From: an uncultured Alteromonadaceae bacterium
GTDB taxonomy: Bacteria; Pseudomonadota; Gammaproteobacteria; Enterobacterales; Alteromonadaceae
Length of the DNA stretch: 64,000 nt
Direction of reading: 5' to 3'
NCBI GenBank assembly: GCA_947494925.1
Contig: CANLWS010000003.1
Coordinates: 372,001 to 436,000 of the forward strand
The notes below the pieces were generated by a model. That model saw only the letters and a program-made list of their open reading frames with translations, made no database searches and had not been told where the DNA came from. Of this stretch, positions 1-9,905 are shown in pieces; position 1 is the first letter of the stretch, and the number at the start of each line of letters is the position of its first letter. Made by a program: the position numbers and the translations under genes.

Positions 1-3000
1 AATACTGGTACTACTATCCATGAAGGGCCATTCCGTGTTTTGTTGGAAGATGCGTCTATACCTGTTATTGGCCATGACGGCGAAACTGAAGACGGGGTCC
101 CCTATGTTGAGCTGGATATTTCTTCGCTAAATCCAGGGGAATCAAAGAAAGTAGCCGTTAATTTTGAGTTGCAGAGAAAACAGTTAACTTTTTCTGCCAG
201 GCTACAAAATGATTTACCTGGCTGGGCGCTGGTTTGGAGCGATGAATTCGATGGTTCTGCGATAGATAGCAGTAAATGGACCCATGAAGTTAACTGTAAC
301 GGCGGCGGCAACCAGGAAAAGCAATGTTACACAGACAGTGAAGAAAATTCGTTTGTGGACAATGGTGTTCTTAACATTGTGGCTAAACAAGCGACTGGAC
401 AACCATTACCGTACAGCTCCGCAAGATTGGTTTCAAAAAATAAAGGTGACTGGACCTATGGTCGTTTTGAAATAAGGGCTAAAGCGCCCAGAGGGCAGGG
501 CTCATGGCCGGCAATCTGGATGTTACCAACAGACAATGTTTATGGTGGTTGGCCTCATTCAGGTGAGATAGACATATTTGAATCCGTCAACTTGGGTGTC
601 CCATTAAATGACGGCTCAGGCAATGTAGAATCCCATGTACATGGTACGTTGCACTATGGTCAGGCCTGGCCAAATAATGATCGCTCAGGGCTCAGTTATT
701 CTTTGCCTGACGGTGCAAACCCTGCTGATGATTTCCATGTTTACGCGATTGAATGGGAAGAAGGCGAAATGCGCTGGTATGTGGATGGCGTGCTCTATCA
801 AACTCAATTGAAATCTGAAGCGGCCTATAACAGCAATGGTGACGCCAACGGTCTGTTACACAGAGGCTGGTATACCGAACAAAACGGCGAATTGAGATGG
901 GACAATTCACCATTTGATGAACGTTTCCACATGATTTTGAACTTTGCTGTAGGCGGGAGTTGGCCAGAGGCAGTCAATCAGGGGGGCGTTGATGCTGGCG
1001 CGTTCACCGGAACTAATGTATTTGAAATTGACTATGTCCGTGTGTACGAATGTGAAGTTGCACCAGATAAAGGTCAGGGATGTGCCACGGTAGAAGAAGG
1101 GTATTTAGAGCCTGTTGCTGAAGGTGGCACACTCAACGAAGGAGCTGCGCCGACACCTGTCGCGCCATCTGATGGTATAGAGCGTGAACTCATTATTTTT
1201 GACAATGCATTGAACCAAGCCTGGCCTGCATGGGATTGTTGTGGTGGCACTCAACCGACTATTGAACTGGATGACCAGGAACACGCTGAAGTTATCGAAT
1301 TTGTAGTAGGTTCTTCTCCCACAGTGCTCGGGTTTAACACCAATTTTGCTGATCAGCCTATGCCCTATGACGGTTCACCGCTGCTTGATACTGGTGTGCT
1401 TGAATTTGACTTGAAGTTGGTGACTCCACCCAACAATACGGCAGCAGGTTGGAATCTGAAAGTGGAGCAGGGAGGTACCGCCAGTGAAGCAACGGTTTCT
1501 ATTCCGACACCTTCAGTAGATTGGCAACATTATTCCATTCCACTTAAAACCTTAAGTGACATAGGTTTAAATTTAAACGGCATCGATGTGGTGATGATCT
1601 TTCCAGATTGGGGCCAGGGCGAAGGAGCTGTTTACCGCGTAGACAACCTGACAATTCTAAAAGATGAGACTGATTCCGGTGGTGGTTCGGACAGCGGTAT
1701 GACGCCGCTAGATTTTGAACCTGATGGATTTGGTGCAGCAGGCTTTACCTGGTCTGTCTTCGAGAATGCAGATAACCCCGCTCTGGAGTTTGTCAGTAAC
1801 CCGGATACAACCGGCATCAATGACTCAGCCACAGTGGCGAAAATTATCGCTCGCGCTGCCGGCGCACCTTGGGTAGGCACTGAAAGTGCTCACGGCGATA
1901 TTGGTCCATTCACGCTGGATGCGAGCAACAGCACTATCAAAGTGATGGTGTACAAAAGTGTCATCAGTGATGTGGGCGTGAAGTTCGCCATTGCCAATGG
2001 CGGCGCACAACCAGAAATCAAGGTGGCCAATACCCTGGTAAATCAATGGGAAGAACTGACCTTTGATTTCAGCGGTTATATTGGACTGTTTGAAGCGATA
2101 GATATTGACCAGATCATTATCTTCCCGGATTTTGACCTCGCAGGCAGAACTCAGGATAACACCGTGTATTTTGACAATATCCGTTTCTTCGGTGACAACT
2201 CAGATGGTGGTGATGGAGGTGATGGAGGTGATGGTGGCGACGGAGGCAGTGGAGGCAGCGGTGATGAATTGCTAGCCAACGGTGGCTTTGACGAGGGGAC
2301 CAACGGTTGGATAGGCGCTGTTAATGTGGTGTCTGACAATGGCAATAACGTATTTTATGCAGATGTGCAGGCAGCCGGTAACCCGTGGGACGTGAACCTG
2401 AGTCAGGTTATGACGCTAATACCAGATACGACCTACATCCTGACGTTCCAGGCAAAAGCCTCGTTGTCACGATCTATTCTGGCCGGTTTGGGTCTGAACC
2501 ATGATCCCTGGACCAATGTTACAGAGACAGTTGGCCTGGGCACGGAATGGCAAAGTTTCAGTTACACGTTTACGACTACTGGATTTGGAGATGACAACAG
2601 TCGCGTGTTGTTTGATTTGGGTGCTGAAATTGGTGCTGTCTACATTGATGACGTGAGTGTGACCTTAGCGGGTGATACTGGCGGTGATGGTGGTAACGGT
2701 GGTGATGGTGGCTCAGATAGTGGCATTGCAACGCTGGATTTTGAACCTGATGGATTTGGTGCAGCAGGCTTTACCTGGTCTGTCTTCGAGAATGCAGATA
2801 ACCCCGCTCTGGAGTTTGTCAGTAACCCGGATACAACCGGCATCAATGACTCAGCCACAGTGGCGAAAATTATCGCTCGCGCTGGCGGCGCACCTTGGGT
2901 AGGCACTGAAAGTGCTCACGGCGATATTGGTCCATTCACGCTGGATGCGAGCAACAGTACTATCAAAGTGATGGTGTACAAAAGTGTCATCAGTGATGTG

Positions 3001-6000
3001 GGCGTGAAGTTCGCCATTGCCAATGGCGGCGCACAACCAGAAATCAAGGTGGCCAATACCCTGGTAAATCAATGGGAAGAACTGACCTTTGATTTCAGTG
3101 GCTATATTGGACTGTTTGAAGCGATAGATATTGACCAGATCATTATCTTCCCTGATTTTGACCTCGCAGGCAGAACTCAGGATAACACCGTGTATTTTGA
3201 CAATATCCGCTTCGGTGACGAAAACGACGGTAGCGACAATGGTGGTGGAAGTAACCCGGATCTTGACCCCAATTGGTCATTGGTCTGGAGCGATGAGTTT
3301 GATGGCAGCAGTATTGATTTGAACAAATGGGAACACGAAGTCAATTGCAATGGCGGCGGTAATCAGGAAAAGCAATGTTATACCAACAGCCCGGAAAACT
3401 CCTTTGTGGAAAACGGCACACTTAAAATCGTCGCGAAACCAGCGACAGGCCAACCATTGCCCTACACATCTGCCCGTTTACGGACTAAATACCAGGGTGA
3501 CTGGACCTATGGACGAATTGAAGTCAGAGCTAAACCACCTCAAGGGCAGGGGTCTTTCCCAGCTATCTGGATGTTACCTACAGACGAAGTATTTGGCGGC
3601 TGGCCACATTCCGGTGAGATTGATATTTTCGAGTCGGTAAATCTGAAAACTGTTGATGCTCAAGGGCATGTGGAAGCTAAAGTCCATGGCAACCTCTGGT
3701 ATGGCCGCAGCTGGCCTAATCAGTCCAATAGTGGTGCTGAATATGAATTACCAGGTGACGAAAATCCTGCTGATGGATTTCATACTTATGCTATTGAATG
3801 GGAAGAAGGTGAGATCCGTTGGTACGTGGATGGTGTGTTGTATCAGACACAATTGAAATCAGAGGTGATTATCGATAGCGATGGCGATGCTAACGGCTTG
3901 ATGCACAGAGGATGGTTTACTGACTTCAATGGTGAGTTTTTATGGGATAACTCACCGTTTAACCAGGACTTCCACATTATTCTGAACTTTGCAGTGGGCG
4001 GTAACTGGGCTGAAAACGTAAATAATGGCGGGATCGATGCGTCTGCATTCAACGATAGTAATGCATTCGAATTCGACTATGTGCGGGTTTACCAATGTTC
4101 AATCAGTCCAAATTCAGGTCAAGGGTGCGCAGCAGTTACCGATAGCTATCTTGATCCGATTGACCAAAGTGGAACTCTAGTCACCGGCGATGCGCCAACA
4201 CCAATCAAACCTTCTACTGGAGAGCCAACAGATTTAATCGTGTTTGAAAACACGGAAAATCCTAATTGGCCTGCATGGAATTGTTGTGGCGATGCAGTGC
4301 CTGAGATTGTGCTTGACGATGCTGAGCATTCTGAAGTGGTTGAATTTTCCATTGGCGCAGATCCTACTGTAGTTGGGTTTAACACCACCATAGCGGCAGA
4401 ACCCATGCCTTACGATGGGTCGCCCATGTTGGATAACGGAGTATTGTCATTTGATCTCAAGCTCGTCACTCCACCAAATAACGCCAATGCACCCTGGAGC
4501 CTTAAAGTCGAACAAGGGGGGACGTCCAGCGAAGCCATTGTGTCAATTGAGACGCCAACAGATACCTGGCAGCGTTATGAAATTCCTTTGAAGACACTCA
4601 ACGATGGCGGGCTGGATCTTAATGGTATCGACGTGATCATGATTTTCCCAGAATGGGGACAAGGCGAAGGTGCGGTATTCCGTGTCGACAATGTCACTAT
4701 CCTTGAAGGTGAATCTGATGGCGGAGACAATGGCGGCGGTTCTGGTGGTGACACCGGTACCCCGGGTGTTGAACTGTTGTCTAACGGCGGTTTTGATCTG
4801 GGCACAGAAAACTGGATTGGGGCTGTGAATGTGATTTCTGATGATGGTAATAATGTCTTCTATGCAGATGTTCAAGCTGCTGGAAATCCTTGGGATGTGA
4901 ACCTTAGCCAGATTATGACCTTGATACCGAATGAAACCTATGTACTAAGTTTCAGAGCCAAGGCATCTGTTGCACGTAGCATTATTGCCGGATTGGGCCT
5001 CAATCATGATCCTTGGACCAATGTGACGGAGACAGTATCGCTGAGCACTGAGTGGCAGAGTTTTAGGTTCATTTTCACCACTACTGGGTTTGGGGATGAC
5101 AACAGCCGTGTGTTATTTGACCTGGGTGCTGAAATCGGGGCAGTTTATATCGATGATGTGAGCGTTGTCATTCAAGACAATAATTCGGGTGGGCCTGTTG
5201 AGGAAGACGAATTCTGGCTCATCTCTGCCACAGGGCAAAGTGATATCGACTTTTCTCCTGATACGGTGGGCGAATGGAGCACAGGTACCCAGATTCAAGG
5301 TGACGTCGTGTTTGAAGGTTTAACTGGTTGGGAGCTTACCTCGAGTTCAAACACTCCTGAACAAGGGAATTGGGGAACTGTTTTAGCATTCCAAAACGGT
5401 ATAACCGGTGATTTCAGCTTGTTTAACAAGGTCGAACTGAAAATTGCTACGCTTGGCAATTATGCAGGTGGATACAAGGTGGCGATATCAGCCAATGGAG
5501 TGAATAAGGAGTTTAGCCTTCCTGTTAATGAGGCAGTGAGTGGTTGGCAAACTGTGTCATTGGATGCCGGGAGTATTCCATTGAACCTGTCCAGTATTGA
5601 TTGGATAGCGGTTTACGGCATTGGTGGCCAGATGGGAGTTTCCAGAATCTATGTGACGGATTTCAGGTTGGTCAAAGATGAAGTCATTCCGTTCTCTGAG
5701 AACCGCGAAGAGGATTTTGTGTTTATCTCCTCTGACCCAGACGTAGTAACCGACTTGATAGTTGATGGCGATAATAACAGTGCAGTGGGCAATGTCATTT
5801 TCGGCGAATGGAGCACTGGCACTGGTATCTCAAGCACCACATACAATGGGTTGGATGCCTTTGCATTGAGTGCGGGCGGTTCTTGGGGAGCTGTTTTGGC
5901 GATGCAGGGAGATATTTCTGATGGAACCAATATCGACAATTACGATGTGGATTTCTCTGCATACACCAATATCAGGTTTAGTGTGGCATCAGAGGGATCT

Positions 6001-6753
6001 TTTGAACGGTATGCTGTGGCGATACTGTCCAAAGTAGGCAATAACGAGACCTCTCAGGAAGTGGGCTTCACTTTAGCATCACAAACGGATTGGAACCAAA
6101 TCGATATTGACTTAGGCATGTATGGCGTTGATTTAGCTAATGTAAGTCAAGTGGCCGTATTTGGTGTATATGCCGGCGGGTCCGCCTCACAGCGTCTTTA
6201 TCTGACTGATATGATTATGTATGACAGTGGCAAAATCACACCAACTAAAGATAGCTCGGATGAGAAGTTTGTTTACTTTTCTTCAACTGGTGAGCCTACA
6301 GACATGATTTTTGACGGTGACAATTTTGCTCACAATGGCAATGTTGAGTTTAGTGATTGGTCAACAGGAACGACCTTTAGTGACAATGTTCAGTACAATG
6401 GTCTGAATGCGTTTGAGCTCACAAGAGGTAGCGGAAGTTGGGGGGCAGTCTTGTCGTTAATGGGTGATATTAATGGCGGTGTTATGGAATACAACTATGA
6501 CGTTGCACAATACAGCACACTAAATTTAAAAATAGCTGCGCTCGGGGCATTCTCTGAATATACCCTGGACTTTGTTGTGGATGGAGCGGAATTTAAAGTG
6601 CCGCTCTCCGTTAATAGCAATTGGAGTGATATCAGTATTGACCTTAGCACTATACCTCTAAACCTATCTAAACTAACGCAAATAGCGGTGTTTGGTGTGG
6701 GTGGCGGAGCGGGTAATAAGATTTATCTGACGGATTTCAATATTTCTAAATAG
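1..6753 (+). CDS. Giant secreted multidomain protein with two GH16 (laminarinase-type) domains, 5'-truncated by the window
   Basis: The frame is open from base 1, so the true start lies upstream; 2250 residues are visible. Counting from base 1: GH16 domain about 73-350 with the catalytic signature GEIDIFE (E189, D191, E194); ExoP-like beta-sandwich about 396-554; an unnamed binding-type domain about 569-730; Asp/Gly linker; CBM4-type domain about 756-889; a near copy of the unnamed domain about 911-1071; second GH16 about 1089-1367 (E1206, D1208, E1211); ExoP-like about 1412-1569; CBM4-type about 1591-1725; then three tandem repeats of about 160-175 residues to the C-terminus. GH16 enzymes hydrolyse beta-1,3/1,4 glucans or galactans; the domain start (WSDEFDG) and GEIDIFESVN resemble the beta-1,3-glucanase subgroup more than known agarases, but substrate is an inference. 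It probably acts outside the cell or on its surface. A hairpin terminator follows. Confidence 0.88.
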   Translation, partial: NTGTTIHEGPFRVLLEDASIPVIGHDGETEDGVPYVELDISSLNPGESKKVAVNFELQRKQLTFSARLQNDLPGWALVWSDEFDGSAIDSSKWTHEVNCNGGGNQEKQCYTDSEENSFVDNGVLNIVAKQATGQPLPYSSARLVSKNKGDWTYGRFEIRAKAPRGQGSWPAIWMLPTDNVYGGWPHSGEIDIFESVNLGVPLNDGSGNVESHVHGTLHYGQAWPNNDRSGLSYSLPDGANPADDFHVYAIEWEEGEMRWYVDGVLYQTQLKSEAAYNSNGDANGLLHRGWYTEQNGELRWDNSPFDERFHMILNFAVGGSWPEAVNQGGVDAGAFTGTNVFEIDYVRVYECEVAPDKGQGCATVEEGYLEPVAEGGTLNEGAAPTPVAPSDGIERELIIFDNALNQAWPAWDCCGGTQPTIELDDQEHAEVIEFVVGSSPTVLGFNTNFADQPMPYDGSPLLDTGVLEFDLKLVTPPNNTAAGWNLKVEQGGTASEATVSIPTPSVDWQHYSIPLKTLSDIGLNLNGIDVVMIFPDWGQGEGAVYRVDNLTILKDETDSGGGSDSGMTPLDFEPDGFGAAGFTWSVFENADNPALEFVSNPDTTGINDSATVAKIIARAAGAPWVGTESAHGDIGPFTLDASNSTIKVMVYKSVISDVGVKFAIANGGAQPEIKVANTLVNQWEELTFDFSGYIGLFEAIDIDQIIIFPDFDLAGRTQDNTVYFDNIRFFGDNSDGGDGGDGGDGGDGGSGGSGDELLANGGFDEGTNGWIGAVNVVSDNGNNVFYADVQAAGNPWDVNLSQVMTLIPDTTYILTFQAKASLSRSILAGLGLNHDPWTNVTETVGLGTEWQSFSYTFTTTGFGDDNSRVLFDLGAEIGAVYIDDVSVTLAGDTGGDGGNGGDGGSDSGIATLDFEPDGFGAAGFTWSVFENADNPALEFVSNPDTTGINDSATVAKIIARAGGAPWVGTESAHGDIGPFTLDASNSTIKVMVYKSVISDVGVKFAIANGGAQPEIKVANTLVNQWEELTFDFSGYIGLFEAIDIDQIIIFPDFDLAGRTQDNTVYFDNIRFGDENDGSDNGGGSNPDLDPNWSLVWSDEFDGSSIDLNKWEHEVNCNGGGNQEKQCYTNSPENSFVENGTLKIVAKPATGQPLPYTSARLRTKYQGDWTYGRIEVRAKPPQGQGSFPAIWMLPTDEVFGGWPHSGEIDIFESVNLKTVDAQGHVEAKVHGNLWYGRSWPNQSNSGAEYELPGDENPADGFHTYAIEWEEGEIRWYVDGVLYQTQLKSEVIIDSDGDANGLMHRGWFTDFNGEFLWDNSPFNQDFHIILNFAVGGNWAENVNNGGIDASAFNDSNAFEFDYVRVYQCSISPNSGQGCAAVTDSYLDPIDQSGTLVTGDAPTPIKPSTGEPTDLIVFENTENPNWPAWNCCGDAVPEIVLDDAEHSEVVEFSIGADPTVVGFNTTIAAEPMPYDGSPMLDNGVLSFDLKLVTPPNNANAPWSLKVEQGGTSSEAIVSIETPTDTWQRYEIPLKTLNDGGLDLNGIDVIMIFPEWGQGEGAVFRVDNVTILEGESDGGDNGGGSGGDTGTPGVELLSNGGFDLGTENWIGAVNVISDDGNNVFYADVQAAGNPWDVNLSQIMTLIPNETYVLSFRAKASVARSIIAGLGLNHDPWTNVTETVSLSTEWQSFRFIFTTTGFGDDNSRVLFDLGAEIGAVYIDDVSVVIQDNNSGGPVEEDEFWLISATGQSDIDFSPDTVGEWSTGTQIQGDVVFEGLTGWELTSSSNTPEQGNWGTVLAFQNGITGDFSLFNKVELKIATLGNYAGGYKVAISANGVNKEFSLPVNEAVSGWQTVSLDAGSIPLNLSSIDWIAVYGIGGQMGVSRIYVTDFRLVKDEVIPFSENREEDFVFISSDPDVVTDLIVDGDNNSAVGNVIFGEWSTGTGISSTTYNGLDAFALSAGGSWGAVLAMQGDISDGTNIDNYDVDFSAYTNIRFSVASEGSFERYAVAILSKVGNNETSQEVGFTLASQTDWNQIDIDLGMYGVDLANVSQVAVFGVYAGGSASQRLYLTDMIMYDSGKITPTKDSSDEKFVYFSSTGEPTDMIFDGDNFAHNGNVEFSDWSTGTTFSDNVQYNGLNAFELTRGSGSWGAVLSLMGDINGGVMEYNYDVAQYSTLNLKIAALGAFSEYTLDFVVDGAEFKVPLSVNSNWSDISIDLSTIPLNLSKLTQIAVFGVGGGAGNKIYLTDFNISK
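1711..2185 (+). repeat. Direct repeat copy 1 (about 475 bp) inside the GH16 gene
   Basis: This stretch recurs at 2737-3211 with a constant offset of 1026 bases. By eye only a handful of bases differ, mostly silent, whereas the two GH16 and two CBM4-type domains of the same gene have diverged clearly. It encodes one putative carbohydrate-binding beta-sandwich domain. The near identity suggests a recent duplication or gene conversion. Confidence 0.9.
2737..3211 (+). repeat. Direct repeat copy 2 (about 475 bp) inside the GH16 gene
   Basis: Partner of 1711-2185. Visible differences include one amino-acid change near the start (Ala to Gly in the IIARAAGAP segment) and a few third-position changes. 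The two copies flank a CBM4-type domain and glycine-rich linkers. Confidence 0.9.
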
Positions 6754-6769
6754 CGGACGTAAATGATAA

Positions 6770-6797
6770 AGCCTGGAACTGTGTTTCAGGCTTTTTT
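6770..6797 (+). terminator. Rho-independent terminator after the GH16 gene
   Basis: A 10-bp stem (AGCCTGGAAC with GTTTCAGGCT, one G-U pair) around a TGT loop is followed by six T. It lies 16 bases past the GH16 stop codon and directly abuts the end of the convergent hydrolase gene. Confidence 0.85.
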
Positions 6798-6798
6798 A

Positions 6799-7641
6799 TT
6801 ATTCAAAATTAATTTCCAGGCCTTCATAGGCAGCGAACAAGTCGATATCAGATTCGGCTATCTCAAGCACTTCATGGCAGTGTTTTTCTATCGCGCTGAC
6901 TTGCTCGTCAGTGCGCATATGGTCATGACTATACAAGGCCAGACGTTTTGCTTTGCACGCCATCGCAAGTTTTACTGCTTCCTCAGCGATAGAGTGACCC
7001 CAACCAGATTTAGCCGGCATATCGCTCAACATGTATTGTGCATCGTGGATCACTAGATCTGCCTCTGAAGCAAAGCTTACCCATTCCAAAAAATCTGTTT
7101 CTTTGCGATATGGCGGATAGAGTTCGTTATCAGTAATGTAGGCTATTTTGACGCCATCAGCTTCAATCAGGTAGGAGCTGCCACTTCCCGGGTGATTCAT
7201 CGGATGACGAAATATAGTCGCAGAGTTGATTTCCCAACTGTCTTTCCCTTCGGGCACATTCGTCAGTATCAGATTAGATTGCAGCGACTGGTAGTGAACG
7301 GGAAAATAGCTTCCGGTCATTTGCTGCAAAATGGCATCGTTTTCATCGTAGGTCGTCATGCCTGGTGTGATAAAAATGTTTCTGCCTGGCTGATAAATAG
7401 GTGAGAAAAATGGGAAACCTTGTATATGATCCCAATGGTTGTGCGTTAGCAACAGGTGAATATCACTGTCTTTTTTTGCAATATCGTAGCCCAGTTGCTT
7501 AATGCCTGTTCCCGCATCAAGAATAATATCCGTGCCGTCGTTGAGTTCAATGTGAACACAAGCGGTATTACCGCCGTACTTAACGTACTCAGATCCCGGG
7601 GCGGGAATAGAACCTCTGACGCCATAAAAGGTAAGTCGCAT
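6799..7641 (-). CDS. Metallo-beta-lactamase-fold metal-dependent hydrolase
   Basis: 280 residues with the fold's N-terminal strand pattern and the metal motif THNHWDH (H67, H69, D71, H72), followed by later ligand candidates in MNHPGSGSSY, YITDNE and YSHDH. Such proteins (PhnP/cyclic-phosphodiesterase-like group) hydrolyse phosphodiester or ester bonds using two metal ions; the substrate here cannot be told. No signal peptide, so cytoplasmic. It stands alone, convergent with the GH16 gene, and does not look like part of the galactan pathway. Confidence 0.85.
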   Translation of the reverse strand: MRLTFYGVRGSIPAPGSEYVKYGGNTACVHIELNDGTDIILDAGTGIKQLGYDIAKKDSDIHLLLTHNHWDHIQGFPFFSPIYQPGRNIFITPGMTTYDENDAILQQMTGSYFPVHYQSLQSNLILTNVPEGKDSWEINSATIFRHPMNHPGSGSSYLIEADGVKIAYITDNELYPPYRKETDFLEWVSFASEADLVIHDAQYMLSDMPAKSGWGHSIAEEAVKLAMACKAKRLALYSHDHMRTDEQVSAIEKHCHEVLEIAESDIDLFAAYEGLEINFE

Positions 7642-7810
7642 ATTTTCTCTCTGAAGTGGCTTACAACAATCAATATCGTTCGCCGGAACTACACTCTATC
7701 AGTCTAGCGTAACACTATTTTTTACCACAATTAAGATACATATTTATTCTTGGGTATATGTGTTTGTACAATATCTTGTCGAAGTATCTCTTTGAATAAT
7801 AGACAGAAAT

Positions 7811-7836
7811 AAAAAAGGCGCCGATTTGGCGCCTTT
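7811..7836 (-). terminator. Rho-independent terminator of proS
   Basis: On the minus strand a perfect 9-bp stem (AAAGGCGCC / GGCGCCTTT) with a 5-base loop continues into a T-rich run, 16 bases beyond the proS stop. The rest of the 7642-7852 gap is AT-rich and presumably holds the promoter of the hydrolase gene; nothing else was recognised there. Confidence 0.85.
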
Positions 7837-7852
7837 CAAAACTTGTACCTGA

Positions 7853-9565
7853 TTACAGTTTGGAAATCATTTCAGCAATGCCATCAATATCCACGAGTTC
7901 CTTTTCGCCTGTGCGACGGTTTTTATATTCCGCTTTGTTTTCGTCAAGATTACGTTCACCAATGACTATCGCGTGTGGAATGCCAACGAGCTCCATGTCG
8001 TTGAACATCACACCGGGTCGTTCTTTTCTGTCGTCAAACAAAACTTCCACTCCCTGCGATTTAAGTTTGCTATAGAGATCTTCCGCAACCTGCTGAATTC
8101 GGTGAGATTTATGCATATTCATCGGAATAATGGCAACTTTGAAAGGCGCAATGGCATCAGGCCATTTGATCCCGTACTTATCATGGTTTTGCTCTATGGC
8201 CGCAGCCACAATGCGCGAAACACCTATACCATAGCAGCCCATTGTCAGAGTCTGATGCTTTCCGGTTTCAGTTAGCACCCCACAGTTCATTGCTTTAGAG
8301 TATTTATCACCCAGTTGGAATATGTGACCGACTTCGATACCACGTTTAATGTCGAGAGTACCCTTTCCATCAGGTGAAGGATCACCGGCTTCTACGTTAC
8401 GTAAATCAGCGACGTCAAATTCCTGTACATCGCGGGCCCAGCTTGCGCCCTTGAGGTGCTTATCTTGTTGATTTGCACCACAGACAAAGTGTGTTAAACC
8501 AGCTGCACTGCGATCGACATAGATATCCAGATCTAGCTTAATCGGGCCAATCGAGCCTGCTTCGCAGCCCACAGCCTGTTGGATCTGCTCGTCTGATGCC
8601 ATAGTCAGCGGAGAATGCACCTTAGCAAGTTTTTCCGCTTTGATTTCATTTAATTGATGGTCACCACGTAACACTAAGGCCACCAGATTCTGACTACCGT
8701 CTTCCTGAACTTCACCCAGCACTAGTAGTGTTTTAACAACTTGCTTAGCCTCTACGGACAAGAAATCACATACCTGAGCAATGGTTTTAACCGCTGGCGT
8801 GTCGATCTGTTCCAGGCTTTGCTCTGGTTCAGCGCTTGTTTCCAGGGCAACGGCCTCAGCCATTTCGACGTTAGCGGCATAATCTGAACCTGTACTAAAG
8901 GCGATGGCATCTTCGCCGGATTCTGCCAACACATGGAATTCATGTGACACACTGCCGCCAATGGCGCCGCTATCTGCGATCACCGGTCGGTATTCCAGCC
9001 CAAGTCTGTCAAAAATGTTGCAATAGGCCTGAAACATATCCTGATAAGTTTTATCAAGACAATCATCTGTTAGGTGGAACGAGTATGCATCCTTCATGGT
9101 GAACTCACGGCCGCGCATGATCCCGAACCGCGGTCTGACTTCGTCACGAAACTTAGTCTGAACCTGATATAGATTCAGTGGCAACTGCTTGTAACTGTTC
9201 ACCTCATTTTTAACTAATGCAGTGATGACTTCTTCGTGTGTAGGACCCAGGACAAAATCACGTTGATGTCGATCTTTTATCCGCAATAATTCCGGACCGT
9301 ATTCAGTCCAGCGACCTGACTCTTCCCACAAATCAGCGGGCTGAACCACAGGCATTAAAACTTCAATAGCACCTGCCTTGTTCATCTCGTCACGGACAAT
9401 ATCGGCAACTTTATTGAGCACTCGTAAGCCACTCGGTAACCAGGTGTATAAACCAGAAGCAAGCTTTCTGATCATGCCGGCTCTGAGCATGAGTTGGTGA
9501 CTGATAACCTCTGCCTCAGCAGGCGTTTCTTTTTGGGTGGCTAACAAATACTGGCTGGTGCGCAT
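7853..9565 (-). CDS. proS: Prolyl-tRNA synthetase
   Basis: Charges tRNA-Pro with proline in the cytoplasm. Class II synthetase core: N-terminal MRTSQYLL, motif 2 region [10 protein letters not shown] with [13 protein letters not shown], a central editing (INS) insertion at roughly residues 220-410, motif 3 [14 protein letters not shown], and a C-terminal anticodon-binding domain. The open frame extends 31 codons further upstream to 9658, but the ATG at 9565 matches the conserved N-terminus and gives 570 residues, the usual bacterial length. A GAGGA sequence lies upstream. A housekeeping gene marking the edge of the accessory region. Confidence 0.97.
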   Translation of the reverse strand: MRTSQYLLATQKETPAEAEVISHQLMLRAGMIRKLASGLYTWLPSGLRVLNKVADIVRDEMNKAGAIEVLMPVVQPADLWEESGRWTEYGPELLRIKDRHQRDFVLGPTHEEVITALVKNEVNSYKQLPLNLYQVQTKFRDEVRPRFGIMRGREFTMKDAYSFHLTDDCLDKTYQDMFQAYCNIFDRLGLEYRPVIADSGAIGGSVSHEFHVLAESGEDAIAFSTGSDYAANVEMAEAVALETSAEPEQSLEQIDTPAVKTIAQVCDFLSVEAKQVVKTLLVLGEVQEDGSQNLVALVLRGDHQLNEIKAEKLAKVHSPLTMASDEQIQQAVGCEAGSIGPIKLDLDIYVDRSAAGLTHFVCGANQQDKHLKGASWARDVQEFDVADLRNVEAGDPSPDGKGTLDIKRGIEVGHIFQLGDKYSKAMNCGVLTETGKHQTLTMGCYGIGVSRIVAAAIEQNHDKYGIKWPDAIAPFKVAIIPMNMHKSHRIQQVAEDLYSKLKSQGVEVLFDDRKERPGVMFNDMELVGIPHAIVIGERNLDENKAEYKNRRTGEKELVDIDGIAEMISKL

Positions 9566-9653
9566 CAGCTTTGGCTGTCCTCGGTAATAGTTAAAAAACG
9601 GCCGACATTCTACCAGCAGTGAGGATTGGGCAAAAGCGCAATTTGCACTGTCA

Positions 9654-9905
9654 TGCATTTATATGCAGGCACGATACTATGATCCAGTCATAGGTAGGTT
9701 CTACTCAAATGATCCGGTTGGGTATACTGGCGAAGTCTCGTCTTTTGACAGGTATTCTTATGTATGGCTAATAAGGTTTTTAGGCGACTTGTTAAAAGTA
9801 TTGCGATGCAACGCCAGAAAACAGCTATCGAGCAAAATGATAACGCCATTTTGTAAGGAAGCTGGATTACCCTCTATTTGTATAGACTTGCCTGATACTT
9901 TTTGA
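9654..9905 (+). pseudogene. Remnant of an RHS/YD-repeat protein C-terminal core
   Basis: The reading includes YMQARYYDPVIGRFYSNDPVGY, the hallmark end of the RHS core (YDP..GRF...DP.G), followed by FDRYSYV. The rest of a huge RHS protein is missing: upstream is the 5' end of proS. At about 9761-9766 the expected continuation (YVMAN-like) is found one base out of phase, as a short frame running to a stop at 9854-9856, so a single-base deletion is likely. RHS tails are commonly shuffled as toxin-delivery or polymorphic-toxin modules; this one is dead. Fragment and fold are clear, the exact history is inference. Confidence 0.6.

Noticed and set aside
2205-2262. Short GATGGAGGT-like tandem repeats resembling a microsatellite or CRISPR-like array
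   Set aside because: They encode an Asp/Gly linker in frame within the GH16 protein, with no spacers.
1632-3072. Long minus-strand open frames opposite the GH16 gene repeats
   Set aside because: They exist because the two repeats are nearly identical and biased in codon use; they have no ribosome-binding sites or domains and lie antisense to clear coding sequence.
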